A stretch of DNA of 64,000 nucleotides from NCBI GenBank assembly GCA_014904985.1, contig MU128919.1:391879-455878 (forward strand), given 5' to 3'. The first letter of the stretch is position 1, and each line of letters begins with the position of its first letter. This DNA comes from Hydnum rufescens UP504. Lineage: Eukaryota; Basidiomycota; Agaricomycetes; Cantharellales; Hydnaceae. Below are positions 11,216 to 23,995 of this stretch, piece after piece. The translations under genes and the position numbers were made by a program. The notes under the pieces were generated by a model. The model made no database searches. It was not told the DNA's origin and was given only the letters and a program-made list of their open reading frames with translations.

Positions 11216-12337
11216 TCACGGTTCTTAGGATAGAAAATGCGATTCGCAATCATTTCAGGATAGGGCTCGAAGTCGAGCTTTCACTAGCACAGCTAGCCCT
11301 ACCGTACGAGCGAGACCATCCCCAAATAGTATCATCACCTATCAATTTGGCACGGGCCAGACCTATGGGTTCTGAGGGATATGAGGCTTTGTAAGACCCA
11401 GAAGCATCCAGAAAGGAGCAGAACCTTCGGAGGCTATCAGAAATATTTCTACAACAGTGACCGGGAACTCACAGCGGGCGACCGAACTGAGCCATGAATT
11501 CGAGCGAACACACATGGTCCAGTTTGACTTCAGGTGCACCGGGTTCGATCAGGAACTGAGGAGAAAAATGGAAGGGGTTTCCGTTATGGAGGCCTATAGT
11601 ACTTCGGGATTTGCTCGTGCTGTAGACGATCTTGCGAGGGATCCCTTGGGAGCGAGATAGCTGACATTGGAATTTGTTGAGAGATATACGACAAATATGG
11701 GGTAGGGCATAGTGTAGTTGAAGCAAAAGCAAAGCGCATGATATGTATCCTTGTGGCTTGGACCATCCGAAATCGCTCCGAAAGGACGTGGGCTTCATCA
11801 TCAACTTAACTTTACACGATTGCTCGGTACAGCTTTGACTGGCATACGGAGATCATTGATGCATCAGTCGTTCCAATCCATCCTTAGCCATTTGTGACAC
11901 GGCATATAAGAGGGTGGTCCCCTCTGGAAGCGGGTAGTTCTCTTGCCACTGGGCCTGCCCCGCGGAATGAATAAATAGCAGGAAACCATGAATAGAGCAC
12001 TCACCGAGTCACTAGTGTACCGTTTCACGACTTCTCCGTGCGCTCCAGCACGATTTTGATTTTCATCTGTCTCGAAGTGGTCACCCCAGCTCATTGCTAT
12101 CTCTCGGTACACGGGAACTTTGTTAGATTACAGCCTGCCCAATCTGTTGGTAACCTCTCGGAAAAGGTGACCCAGAAAATGCAGGTAGCGTCGTCGAGTT
12201 TGGAAACTCACTGGCAAAGATAGTTAGATAGTTAGGATCCGGAGAGGATGTGGAATCATGAGGAGCGAGAATATGTTAGAGAGGCAAGCGACCTTTGGAT
12301 TCATGATCAAGATACAGGTTGAACGGAAGTGTGAAGA
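11216..12337. other. Intergenic stretch, nothing recognised
   Basis: No supported gene. Open frames are short and overlap on both strands without recognisable motifs. Confidence 0.5.
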
Positions 12338-13052
12338 CTAAGTGTGATTGCACATCAACGATACGCGATTTCCCAGTTCCCGAAGTCTGAATAGCACCCA
12401 CCCCGTTCGAATATCATTCTTGGCGTAAGATGCAATGATGTTGTTTAATAGAGTCTGCTGATGATTGCCCATGTATTTCACGGCCAAACCCTGGAGACCA
12501 CTGGTGTAAGGGATAAGCAAGGTGCCAAAGAATACAGTCAATATTATTACCTTACTCTCCAGATATGATATACGGGTCAGAAAGAAGTGCGGGACACAGG
12601 TAATAACACTCACCGTGAATCTTGACATTGGCTACCTTGGGGAGCCGCGGAGTGGTTGGTGCGGACCGGAGCGCTTGCAAGAATGCTGAGAAATACGTGA
12701 GGGCTCGAGATATGGGAGAATCCTCCTGACGACGAATGGAGAACTCAGGAAGCTCAAGGACCGATCCAAATGTTCCCAACTCGAAAGCAGAGGACAACAA
12801 GTTGAACAGTTCTGGTTTCTCCTGGATCAGGTTTCTAGCCACGACAAACTGGTTGCACCTCTAATCCAGACGACCGGAGGCGTAAAGCACAATCAGATTG
12901 AGAAGAGTGAGAGTTGCCTTTGAAAGAGGGTGATTGGCTCTGACTTCGGCCATCTCATTCAGAATTAAATCATCGAACACGGTGTGTCCGGTGGGGGTCA
13001 CATTGTCAGAAGTGTGTGGTGCAGCAGGGAGGATGTCATTAGAGGGGGACAT
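12338..13052 (-). pseudogene. Unrecognised gene fragment with an in-frame stop
   Basis: From the ATG at 13052 (MSPSNDILPAAPHTSDN) the minus-strand frame is open for 63 codons, meets a TAG near 12862, and continues in the same frame for about 80 more protein-like codons (VVARNLIQEKPELFNLL, FELGTFGSVLELPEF). It ends at a good GTGAGT donor near 12618. Further helical, protein-like sequence follows in another frame (about 12350-12510: GLQGLAVKYMG, WVLFRLRELGN), as expected after an intron. Composition suggests an alpha-helical protein; I could not name the family. The TAG could be a CAG-to-TAG change, so this is either a decaying gene, a missed small intron or a sequencing error. Confidence 0.4.
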
Positions 13053-13336
13053 GGGAGGACTGGCAGAGAAGATTGCTTCGTGTCACTTTGGGGGAAGACG
13101 AAGAAACGTCTCTTAATGGGCCTTGTCCATTGAGTTATAACTTATAACTTGAGCTGGTGTTGCCGCGACTCCACTTGTGCTCAGCTCAGTGACGATCTCA
13201 GGATCCCCACGGCGTAGTTCATGGGTCGGATTCCCACGTCAATTTCGGTACTTCCCGCGTATTTTGACGTGGCCGAATTGTCGGGTCCTTTTATTATGCT
13301 CTTGACACTGTCCTTTGATACGTCCCCGCTGTCGGC

Positions 13337-13600
13337 CAAATAAGGAAAAACAAATTGTTAATTAATGTCCTGGGCCATGCACGGTGGGCTGGGGTTCGGG
13401 GTGCCCCCCACAAGCCCCGCGCAGCAGCCGGGGTCTGCGGGGTGTCCCCGCAATGCCTGGCTTTGTCTACCAAATAAGGAAATAAAATTTATCTGAGTGC
13501 ACTCGGTCCTATTCAGCGGAAAGAGATGCGGGGTGTCCCTACAATAATTCCTAGCAAGCCCCACTTAGCAGAATGGGGTCTGTGGGATGTTCCCACCCTA
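13337..13600. repeat. Two-copy tandem repeat of about 133 bp upstream of uL3
   Basis: Two units follow one another, about 13337-13460 and 13470-13600. Each starts with CCAAATAAGGAAA, continues to a CGGGGTG(T/C)CCC block, then AGCCCC.C..AGCAG..GGGGTCTG.GGG and TGT/TTCCC. The second unit ends about 110 bp before the uL3 start codon, inside the promoter region. The rest of 13053-13712 shows no gene. Confidence 0.6.
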
Positions 13601-13712
13601 CCAAGCTGCTCGTCGACTCCCCATCCCCACGTGAGTACGGCTTTCTCCGAAAAGAGGCCGCGGCAATTCGCGAACTGTACAGTTGTTCTCCACCGTCATT
13701 CCCATTTCCGAC

Positions 13713-15207
13713 ATGAGGTGAGTTCCAACGTTCAGTGCCTGTATATTGTTAGGACTCATTCATCTTCAGTCATCGTAAGGTGAGAGAATTTAGTAGGGGG
13801 GGTCGCGTGTCCCGCGGCTTGACTGGTGATATCTTGTAGTACGAAGCCCCCCGCCATGGTTCCCTGGGTTTCCTTCCCCGAAAACGTGCTGCACGTCATC
13901 GTGGCAAAGTCAAATCTTTTCCTCGGGTGGGCCGTGTTCGCTGTTGTGTTCTTCCTTCGTCTGATGCTTTTTCCCCAGGATAACCCGAAAAAGCGGCCGC
14001 ATTTAACTGCAACGATGGGCTACAAGGCCGGTATGACCCACATTATACGGGATCTCGATCGTCCCGGGTCCAGTACGAGTGTCTCACAAACTCACTGGAG
14101 AATACTCACTGATCCCAACTCTTAGAAATGCACAAGCGCGAGGTGGTGGAGGCCGTCACCATTATTGAGACGCCCCCACTCATCGTTGTCGGTGCTGTCG
14201 GTTACGTCGAAACACCCCGGGGCCTTCGCACTTTGACTACCGTATGGGCCTCGCATCTGTCCGACGAGCTGAAACGTCGGTTCTACAAGAACTGGTACCG
14301 CTCCAAGAAGAAGGCTTTCACTCGCTATGCCAAGAAGCACGCCGAGGAGGGTGGTAAATCCATCGCTCGTGAGCTTGAGCGTATTCGCAAATATTGCACG
14401 GTGGTCCGGGTATTGGCGCACACTCAAATTCGCAAGACGGGCCTCAAACAGAAGAAGGCCCATCTTATGGAAATTCAGATCAACGGAGGCAGCATAGCTG
14501 ATAAGGTCGCTTTCGCCGAGGGATTATTCGAGAAACCAGTCGAGGTTTCGTCTGTATTCGAGCAAGATGAGGTTGTGGATGTGATTGCGGTGACAAAAGG
14601 CCATGGCTTCGAGGGTGTTACCCACCGTTGGGGTACGAAAAAATTGCCTCGCAAGACACACAAGGGACTTCGAAAGGTGGCATGTATTGGAGCGTGGCAT
14701 CCCAGCAAAGTGATGTTCTCTGTTGCGCGCGCAGGTCAAAGTCAGTAGCTCCTATTTTCCCTACCAGATACCGCCCTGATCGCTTCATTTCAGATGGGTA
14801 TCACCACCGGACGGAATTAAATAAAAAAATTTACCGCATCGGGGCTGCTGGCGATGAAGGAAATGCCTCCACAGAGCACGATGCCACGAAGAAAGCTATC
14901 ACCCCTATGGGCGGTTTCCCACACTACGGTATTGTCAAGAACGATTTCCTCATGCTGAAGGGTTCTGTCCCTGGCACCAAAAAGCGAGTCATCACCATTC
15001 GAAAAAGCTTAATGGTGCACACCAGCCGCCGTGATCTTGAGAAGGTCCAGTTGAAGTTCGTCGACACCAGCTCCAAATTTGGTGTAAGTTGTGTAATCCG
15101 TTGTGTCCCATTTCCTGTGTTTCACTCATATCCTTTAATAGCATGGTTCTTTCCAAACCTTCGAGGAGAAGGCCGCGTTTCTTGGCACGCTCAAAGCACG
15201 CACATGA
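13713..15207 (+). CDS. RPL3: 60S ribosomal protein uL3
   Basis: Large-subunit ribosomal protein that helps shape the peptidyl-transferase centre. Seven exons: 13713-13717, 13770-13779, 13840-13926, 13979-14072, 14126-14734, 14794-15083 and 15142-15207. The joined protein begins [20 protein letters not shown], as in all eukaryotic uL3, and continues through [76 protein letters not shown] and [18 protein letters not shown]. It ends [18 protein letters not shown], slightly different from the usual charged tail. The first two exons encode only 5 and 10 nt, an arrangement easily missed by gene finders. All junctions are GT-AG and the frame is intact, so the gene is probably functional. Confidence 0.96.
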
Positions 15208-16162
15208 TACATAGGTTAGATTGTATTTTATGGGTCGCGCTATGCCATGTATGCAATGAGCGATTTCAATTCCATGCCTTTGACGTTGCTCATTTCTGCT
15301 ACCTACGTCATTCGGGCGAGCTGAAGTGTTATATATCACTCCGAAAGCTAACCCTTGGCCTGGCATATGATGCCAACAGGCATTCAGCACATGTGCGCCT
15401 ATCCACTAATATTCGATAGGAGACTTACGGTAACCAGAAAGGAATGAAAAATGGAACTTCACATGAGCTTAGCTCGCGAGGGTCATGGCTCTAGGCATTC
15501 CTCACGAAAATGTCACGGCTATACACGACATGAGGTCAAGGTCAATTCTTCGAGGAGCGAAACGAAACAAGCACTCACACTGGTAGGATAGCACCAGGTA
15601 CAATGCTATGCTACCGTTGCACAAGACACTCTTTCGAGTGTGGACAGCTCACAATTTCCGGGGAGAATCCAGGACTCCGTGAAGGTAGGGGCCACAGCTA
15701 GCTACTATATAGCTTAATTCAAGTCCGAATCGATGACGAATCTGTGGGCAGCGAGTTCCGTTGGCGGAGCATGGCTAGGAAATTGTCAGTGATCATTGAT
15801 AGGTATCCACCACTGTAGGTCGCGTGCAGGAACATGCTTTACAACAGTGTATACTTGGATTAGATATACGCGGACGTCTCGTCGTTTGCCATAGTGAGAA
15901 CAGGGCACATCAGTGATGTAGTGTTCCGTAGCCAGCGCCTTGCTCCGATGCTACATGAGTAATCGTACAGGAACTGACTGACTGAGATGGGCTAAATTTA
16001 GCGTGTACTAGGTGCAATCCTCCAGCAAGTCATCCTTGTATGTTCTCTATCAATTTTTACCTTGAACCAAGTATATATATACATGACAAATCCGAATGGA
16101 TGCAATTAGGATATAGGGGGGAAATAATACGAAGCCACAATAAAGTATCGTGGAAAACAGGA
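15208..16162. other. Convergent intergenic region between uL3 and RAX2
   Basis: Both neighbours end here. No long open frame, repeat or RNA gene was recognised. Confidence 0.5.
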
Positions 16163-19100
16163 TCAGTACAGATAAGCTGCTGGGACAATGCCCTCACGTC
16201 CTGTCCGCTGATCGCGCACATACCACCACCTATCATGTTCACTCAATTCAATATTCAGAATCACTAAATGAGAAGACACTACTCACGCAGCGTCTCGATC
16301 ATCCAAAACAGCTAGCTCGGCACCAGTCTGAAGCGGCAGCTCTCCTTCGCCTTCGCCATCAAACGAATATCGAGCATGAGCCGGGCGACCCTCCTCCTCT
16401 TGCTCGTATGCACCAGTAACGCCACCAGGTCCTACAGCCGGAGTCTCAGAGCGTCGCCAGCCACTCCCATCATGATCCACGTCGGCAGGCAGTCCACCAA
16501 ATTCTTCTGATCCACGCGAACCTGATTGGGTTTCACGGCCAGTTGCTGTTGCCAATGCCCCAGTGCCAACGATCGTCGTGCGAGTGGCGGCATTGATGTG
16601 TTCTAGGAGTGAGGATGGTCGATGGTGTAGACTGCTATCGTCATCTTGTTCCTCCTTGGGGTCTATACTAAGTGATGGCTCTCGTGACAGCAAGGTCCAA
16701 AGAACACCGATTAAGAGCAAGAAGAAAACAATTCCAGCGGAAATTGCAATTGAGATGAGGATAATCACGCCAGCCGCAAGGAAATCTGAAAGTGAACGGT
16801 GTCAATATGATAAGCATCGAATAACCAAGAGTACTCACTGGGCTGGATGAACGAGAATGTTTGGATAGAATTGAACAGGCCAGAAATGACTCCAAAACCC
16901 CCGGATAGGGAAGTAGAACTGAGGTATGGATAAAACGTATTGCCATCATATAATGCAGAAGAGATATTTCCATAGGAGTGAGATGTAAGAGAGCCAGAGA
17001 TCAGCAACATACGGTCTTGCTGGAGGACACCGTTGGCAGAATGTGTGTCTTGAAGCGGTACCATGGCGAGCTGAGATACAGCGGTAGAACCTTGAAACTC
17101 GTCCCCTGAAATGAGCGTTGTCAGGATCAATCTGGCCCCACTCCACTCCATGAGGACCCACCCAAAGAGTTCCAACTAGAACCGTCCCAGTGAAGCATAA
17201 ATGGGGTCGTACCATCTGCTGATCTGTATGGCATGTTCAGTCGTATGGAGAGGTAATATAAAAGGGGGGGACACACCTGCCGGCGACGAAGATACTCCTC
17301 AGGTTCTGATCATTTATTCGGATGGCGCTCACAGGTCCAGGAAGACCTGAACCAATCGGAGACCACGTTGAATTCACAAAGTGGTACTTAGCAACATTAG
17401 CAGGAGTCCCGTCACTTAAGACCAAAGAGCCAGCAACCACAAGAGTGTCAGCGGGGTCCTATGGATGCCCGTAAGAAACGTCATGTCTAGAGTTGATTTC
17501 TCAAACGAACTTTAGCATAGTCAACTGATGTAACCTCGCCCTTTATTCCGTTGCCGAGCGCAGCCCACGTTTGCTTGATACGGTCCCAAGAACAAATGGC
17601 AACGCAAGAAACGGAGCCAGCCGTAGTGAAGGTGCCGGCCACGATGATACTATTGGCATCCGAGGGGGGACTGGATACCGAGCGAACGATCACTCCATTA
17701 GACCCTGCAAGAGTGGGCATATTAAGATGAAATTCAAGCATTCAGAGACGCTCCAAAACAAACCATTCAAAGTTTGCGGAATTGTTTGCCAGTTCTGGCC
17801 CACCAAGTCATATATCACGAAGCCTGATTCGTTTCTGAGTGTAAAATTACCGCCCACAAACAAGTGGTTATTGGAGACGAGGAGAGATAGGACAACGCCA
17901 TTGATCTGATCCCCTTGCAATCCAGAGAGTGCAAAGGAGGTTGGATCGTAAAGCGCCACGGCGTCCGAGCGCGACGATGAATCATTAGCAAAGAATGAGA
18001 AATTTCCACCAAGCACGAATAGCTCGTGAGAGTTGGAAGCATCTTTCCAGAACGCACCAGCGAAGACTGCAGGCGCAGGGGTGGAAGTTGGGAGAGGGAG
18101 AGCAGCTGGAGTGGGACTAGACTGACGGGGAAAAACTGCGGCTCTGATGCGCGGAACGAGCCACGCAACGACACTATCAGTGTGACGAGGTCTGCGCTCG
18201 CCGCGTCGCCTTACTGCTGTGGAATTCGTGGACACACCGGTCACGGGCGTGCTATCGTCGAGAGAGGTAGAAGGCGGCGTGAGTAACGGTTGTCCATTTT
18301 TATCCGCCTGAAGGATAGCCCAGCCTGTGGCCCCGAATCCACTGGCTGCAGCGAGATTTCCTGCAATATACTCCAAGCCTCCGGATCCAGGTAGAGCCAA
18401 TGTTGCAGACCCTACGTATAGACCACCTGAGGTGATCCATTTCCCAATATCAATATCCCAAACAGCAACACCACCGACGGGAGACCCAAAACCATTGACG
18501 AATGTCTCCGTGAAATTTCCAACAATAGACAGGCGGCCTTTTGAGATCGATAAAGAGGATACATCTCCATTAACACCCCCTCCCAACGAAGTCCAGGTCC
18601 CGCTTCCGACGCTGTATTTTGCAATATTATGCAGGCCACTGCTCCCACCACTGACAGTGTCACTGAATGCGCCACCAACGAAAAGAGTTCCATTCGCAAA
18701 AGCCATCGAGTTGACGACGCCGTTCAATCCATTGCCAGACACGGGGGCAACCGCCCCATCCCGGAATGCCACCAAGTTGGAAAAGATGTTCGTAACTGAG
18801 AATGAACCGCCGAGGAAGACCACACTATCGGAGGTGGCAATAATGGTCTTGACAACAGCGGATGATAAGGAGGAACCAAGAGCTGCTGCAAACGCTGCTG
18901 AAGCAGTCTCAAAAGCAGTCTCTGAGATATTGCTAATAACGCCTGTGGCATTGAGGGATGGTGAGTTTTGAAGGGGCCATTCGAAAAAGCCGAAGCCATT
19001 GGTATCGGGAAGAAGAGATCCGACAGTTGTCGAGTTCCCACTAGTTGTATTCAGTGAAGTAAGCGTGAATTGGACCCGATCCGCAATTATGTCGTACTGC

Positions 19101-20865
19101 CCATTCAGGCCTGTGCCTTCGGGGGCATCAGCGAGTCCAAGAGACACAGTGGAAGTGAAAGCGGGGGAGGAAGGTATAACATATCCACTGTAGACAAGGG
19201 TGCGAGTGTCGGTCGTAACCCTTTGGGAAACCGTGGTCACCCGTGGTTGCGCACCGCCTCCCGGGTACACGGCAACTTTGACGGATGTGCGTCGGGCGCA
19301 ATCTTGGAGGTCGTTGCAACCAGGGATGTACAGATATACATCGTACGTTCCGGAAGCTGAAACATACGGGTACCAAGTAAGGGTTGGTGCATCACCCGCG
19401 GCCGTCCCGACATTCACGGTGGCCATGAGAACAGTCTGTGTTGTGGCAGCGATTGACGTGCTAGCCGTGACTACGGACCACTGGCCAGTACTTTTCACGG
19501 ACGAACCAGAGGGAGAATAGCAGGAGATTCCATTATTAGATGGGATGGAGGACGCGAAGGCACCTGTAAATATATTTGTGAGATGTCGCCAAAATACATC
19601 GGATGCATCCAATACACACCGTCAGAGAGGACCTGCAACAGATGGAGCCCAGAACCTGGGCCACTCCATGATAAAAGGGTAATCTGGACGCCCGTAAGCG
19701 TCGTCGATGCGTCAAAGGTGAAATCCTGATATGGAACGGAGGGGTCGGATAGAAGAGGGCACGAATTGGAGCAAGTTAAAGTTGCTTTGGTACTAGGGTC
19801 GATATATGTGAGGGTGAGAATGTTGTTATCGGGAATCGATATCACACTGGGCATAAAAAAGGCACGTATAAAACAACCGTAGTTCCCAGAATATCATGTA
19901 TGAATCACTCACTTGAAAGTTTTAGTGCCACGACCTTGAAGGAAAGTGTTGCCCAAACGAACGCCTCTGGCGGTTGCGTACTTGTTGGTGCGAACGGTAA
20001 TCAAGGTTGGTGTTCCGGCTGTTGAGAACCACGAATTCCCAGGCCCATCACTGCCTGCTGGACATAACACATTTGTAATGTTATTGAAGCCGGACAATGA
20101 TGACGATGGATTTGCGTTGATATCGACAGTTGTCAGGGGAAGGGGGACGAGCGAGGACGAGAAGGGTGACGCTCCACTGGAATACGGTACATTTGGGTTG
20201 TTGGTGCTATTCCCAGCACGAGTGCTAGATCCATATGTGGTGACAAAGGATCCACCAAAATATAAACTTGACCCGGAGGAACTAGGCACGATAGAACGGA
20301 CAGATGGAGAGAACCCTGACAAACCGACAAAGGCGGCAGGGGACCACCGTGATGCGTTTGTGTCGAAGATTGCCACGGAACCGCCATATAACGAGGCGTC
20401 TGCCCCCACTGGCGCATGGAATGTACCTCCTACCCAGACATTCCCGGTCACAACATCACAATATAACGCGTCAACGGTGGCGTCCAACCCTGAGCCCAAG
20501 GCGACAAATTTCCCGGAGGTCGTGTTGTACGATGCAACGTTGGGGAAAGGCACCCCAGATAGACTGGAGAAGTTGCCGGCGACATAAAGGTTATTGTTCA
20601 ACATACAGGCCGCAGTGATGGATCCCCCGACATTGGTTGAGCCTAAAATGATCAGGGTGCCATTGGCTGCGCGGGACACAAGGGCGGAGGTGGAGGGATC
20701 AAAGACTAAAGTGGAATTGTTGAACACGTCGAGCCCAGCAAATGAACCTGTGAGGGCGACCTTGCCCATGCGCCTAAAGTCGACTTTCGGGACGCTAGCA
20801 ACGACAACATTAATGACGAAAACCAAAATGGCAAAGCGAAGGATATAGGAAGCCAAGACAGTCAT
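16163..20865 (-). CDS. RAX2: Rax2-like cortical polarity protein with SH3 tail
   Basis: Rax2 is a single-pass plasma-membrane landmark for polarised growth and septum-site memory. Nine exons (minus strand): 20865-19913, 19846-19620, 19563-17764, 17704-17511, 17458-17277, 17223-17162, 17105-16839, 16785-16287 and 16229-16163. They sum to 4,251 nt, 1,416 residues. Features in order: signal peptide (ILRFAILVFVINVVVASV), a long Ser/Thr/Asn/Gly-rich ectodomain with repeated kelch-like blades (LYVAGNFSSLSGV, VFLGGSFSVTN, LFVGGAFSDTV, LFVGGNFTLRN), a transmembrane helix (GIVFFLLLIGVLWTLL), and a cytoplasmic tail. The tail ends in an SH3 domain: RYSFDGEGEGELPL and AVLDDRDAA are joined by the last intron to WWYVRDQRTGREGIVPAAYLY. 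Without that intron the frame stops falsely at 16283. A broken copy of exon 3 lies at 9428-10376. Confidence 0.93.
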
Positions 20866-22777
20866 GGTAGAGCAAGAAAGTCAGATGGCCTGTGTACCTC
20901 GAGCCAGACGGCGTGGACGAGGTCCTTGACGCGTCACGGATATGGAAATGAACTGGAACAAGGAACGGTTGAGGTTGGGTCAAACAAATTCGGCATCCCC
21001 CGACTCCTAATTTGGTATGATTTACAGCGCTACGGGATTGGTCTTATATCCGTCCTGTAGCTGTGCCTGGATGAGGAGATGGTGGTAACTCCCGGCCCAC
21101 AGCGCACCGCCGTACCTTGACAAACCAGCGGTACCTATGGCAAACGATGCACAGTCGTGCTACTTTCGATGGTTAATAGTGGTTAATGAACATAGAGGAC
21201 CATTCATTCGGCTTCAATAGATCTAGAGTTTCCCAATTGATGCGCTACCGTTTGCTCAAGATATTAGAATTTAGAAACACAAGAGGTTGTACATGTGTGC
21301 ATTAATAAAAGGAGGACAGGATTCTTGTGCCCAGTTGCTGTATGTCAAGCTTAGCCCCCAAATTTTCCCATCTTTCACACTGTTAAATCTTGAATACAGG
21401 TTTGCTGACAGCATGAACTCTCTGTGAGTCGTTCTATTTTTTCGGCGCATTCCAGCTCAGTGATCCTTTGAGCGACCGCCTCTGGGATGCTGTCGCCATA
21501 AGTGATACTGACGGAGTCTCAGGGATGTACGTGGCCATTCGTCTTCTCGATGATTCAGTGAGAAAGAGATCGTGGTCGTCATCGAACGTACCGACAGACT
21601 CGGAGATCACACAAAAACTTACATGGATACTATCTCCAAGACCCTAATATCGACATTGGCATGATATTCTGGAAGAGCCTTTGTCTCTTGATTGAATATA
21701 ACACTGACACTGGCCTCCGCGACCAGACCCCAGGTGACGTATGTCTATTTTCATACGTGTGCCATCTTCCCCACCTTCTCGTCCCCTGATTCTGGTGCTG
21801 GGAGGATACAGTATGCCGAACAGTACATCAATTACCTCTACTTGGAAGGCAGCTTCAATCCCAGTCCCTAGATCTGCTCTTTCCATTTGGAGAATATGTC
21901 GCCAAGTACAACTTCTCAACGCAGTCAACATCTATTACATTGATTGATATATTATCCGTGCCCACCCTCTATGCATCGAAGCTTTTCGGCTCTGGCATTC
22001 TCCATGTCCTCCAGACAGGCTCCTTAGCCGCAGTGAGGGTCAGGAACAGCGAACTGGACGTAAAATCCAAGCCCTTCTACCAAGTGCCTGTGCATTTTTC
22101 CGAAGGATTATCATTATTCGCGCCTGGGGTCCTGAGACAGGAGACAGACCCCCCGAATCATCATATCCATGCCGTCGGTTCTGAAACTCACAACACGCAC
22201 CAGGACTGGACTCACTTAAATCGGCACGCAGATAGAACAGAATCCAGCAGGTAGGAAATCCACGTAATACATACGAATACCATACTGTGGTCAGAACAGT
22301 AGAAAATGGCCTGAGGTTAGATCGTTCGGACCAATTGACACCGGCTTCAGTCAGAGAGGAGGGTTTTGGGATGAAAATATTGCTGCATGTCACCAAATAG
22401 TTTCGCGCAGGACTAAATACGTCCGCATGTACGAGGCCCCATACGAATCGATGAGATCCAGGTTTTGCCGTCCCCATATCAGAGAGATCAATAGATCAAT
22501 CTACAAAACAACAGGGTTCCTTTATGTATCGATGCATATCTAAAGGAGCAAGAACGAGATGCTCGATGGACGGCGTGACCTCTCGAGTCACGGTCCGATT
22601 GTGACCGGTATACTCCGTTGGAACATTACGCCGATAACTAAACAAGGGGTTCAATTCCTGGTACACTAAGTGTACCATGGTGCGTACCCTATTCCAGTTT
22701 TGCCTAGGGGAGCAAACTTAAAGCCCTTGATGTAGTCTCGCCATCGATTTATTAGAAATTTGGATCTCGCAGAAGAG
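20866..22777. other. Long intergenic region upstream of RAX2 and HBS1
   Basis: This is the shared 5' region of the divergent RAX2 and HBS1 genes. Short frames (for example 22040-22477 minus, 145 codons) look partly protein-like but have no recognisable motif. A short palindrome GGTACACTAAGTGTACC lies near 22661-22677. Confidence 0.4.
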
Positions 22778-23995
22778 ATGTCGTCAGACCCCATCTCTTC
22801 TGACGACGATATAGATGACAAGCGTCCACCAGAGAATTATCCAGGGATAACTCCAACGCAGCGCGCCCAAATGGAATCAGGTCTCGTACACGTCCGATCG
22901 CTTCTTGGGGCTAGCAATTCAATTACCGATCGAGATATCCGTGAGTCCCTTTGGGATACATATTTCGATGTCGAGGGCACCGTAGAATGGCTGCTGGAGA
23001 AGCGCGAAGAAGGGGCCGAGGCGGCCCAAAAAGGGAAAATTAAACAAAAAGGTGGGTTTGATGCTGTACATTCTATCGTACACTTCCGACATCTTGGATC
23101 CACACTTTTCATCTTTTTTCTCATTCGTTTCTTGCCATCGTCCGATTGCATTATGTGTTAAACAACACTTCTCCAACGTCTTTATCGATCGAGCATAGAC
23201 CTCCATTCTCAATCTGGAACTGTCGCTACTCCCGCCCCTCTCTCCGCTCTTCAGCGACTCTCGCTTGCCAGCCAGGAAAGTCATAAGACCAAGCGGAAGC
23301 TGCCCTTGTCATCACTTGCTCGAAAGATACAGCCTGCGAATACCGAGGCACTCTCCCCATCACATCAAACGCTATCTACTTCGCAACAAGCATCTCTCCC
23401 GACTCGACCGCACACCCGCATCAATAAGGACACTTCCCAAAAATCACCCCTCGTTGTTCCCACGAACTCCGGCCTTTCCAGCCTCGCCCGTAAAGCCATA
23501 GACCGTAATTCGTCTCAAAGTGAAAGTGGTTCTTTTACAGGCCCCAGAACCTCCAAGCTTGCCCAAAAGATCAAGCTAGCCCAGTCAGCCTCACAAAATA
23601 AAGGGGCAGCTCTTGCTGCAGACGATTCTGTCCAATCATCCCTCCCCCCCCTGCCCCAGGATACTACTGTCCTTGAGAATCCAAAGTCTCTGCCAGATAT
23701 CCTGTTCTCCTTCGGGGCGGCCTCGAGATTGTCGTCGCCCCCAACTACTCGATCAGATATCCCCCCTGCGACCCCTATTGCAGCATCTGCATCGACGTTT
23801 GCATCGATCCTCGTCTCGGCGAAAGATATGTCGTTGCCCCCAGGGACGCGGGTACTTTTGGACAACGAGGGATTCAGATCTACGCACAACCGCGAATCCC
23901 TCTTCACTTTTAACACGCCAAGTCCTGATGATATCGTGCTCGCCAAGCGAGCGGGGACGAGGCTAGCCAAGCAGCGCGCAGGCGGGGCGTTGTAA
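22778..23995 (+). CDS. SKI7: Ski7-like alternative product of the HBS1 locus
   Basis: Ski7-like proteins bridge the Ski complex and the cytoplasmic exosome in 3'-5' mRNA decay. This product uses the same first exon (22778-23051), then the alternative acceptor at 23198 and exon 23199-23995, which ends in its own TAA (1,071 nt, 356 residues). The second exon is Ser/Pro-rich and holds repeated SSLARK/LAQKIK motifs and a conserved-looking end, [17 protein letters not shown], resembling the C-terminal Ski7-like motif of short HBS1 isoforms. Both acceptors are phase-compatible with the one donor. Production of Hbs1 and Ski7 forms from one gene by alternative splicing is known in other fungi, plants and human HBS1L. 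The isoform here is inferred from sequence only. Confidence 0.75.

Noticed and set aside
1..13000. Repeat-induced point mutation as the cause of decay
   Set aside because: The RAX2 copy shows several C-to-T changes but also indels and other substitutions; no strand-wise bias could be counted reliably by eye.
16283..16290. Stop codon at 16283 as the end of Rax2
   Set aside because: It cuts an SH3 domain in half. The overlapping GTGAGT donor and the exon at 16229-16163 complete the domain.
22640..22680. tRNA gene, from the B-box-like GGTTCAATTCC
   Set aside because: There is no matching A box and no cloverleaf or acceptor-stem pairing around it.
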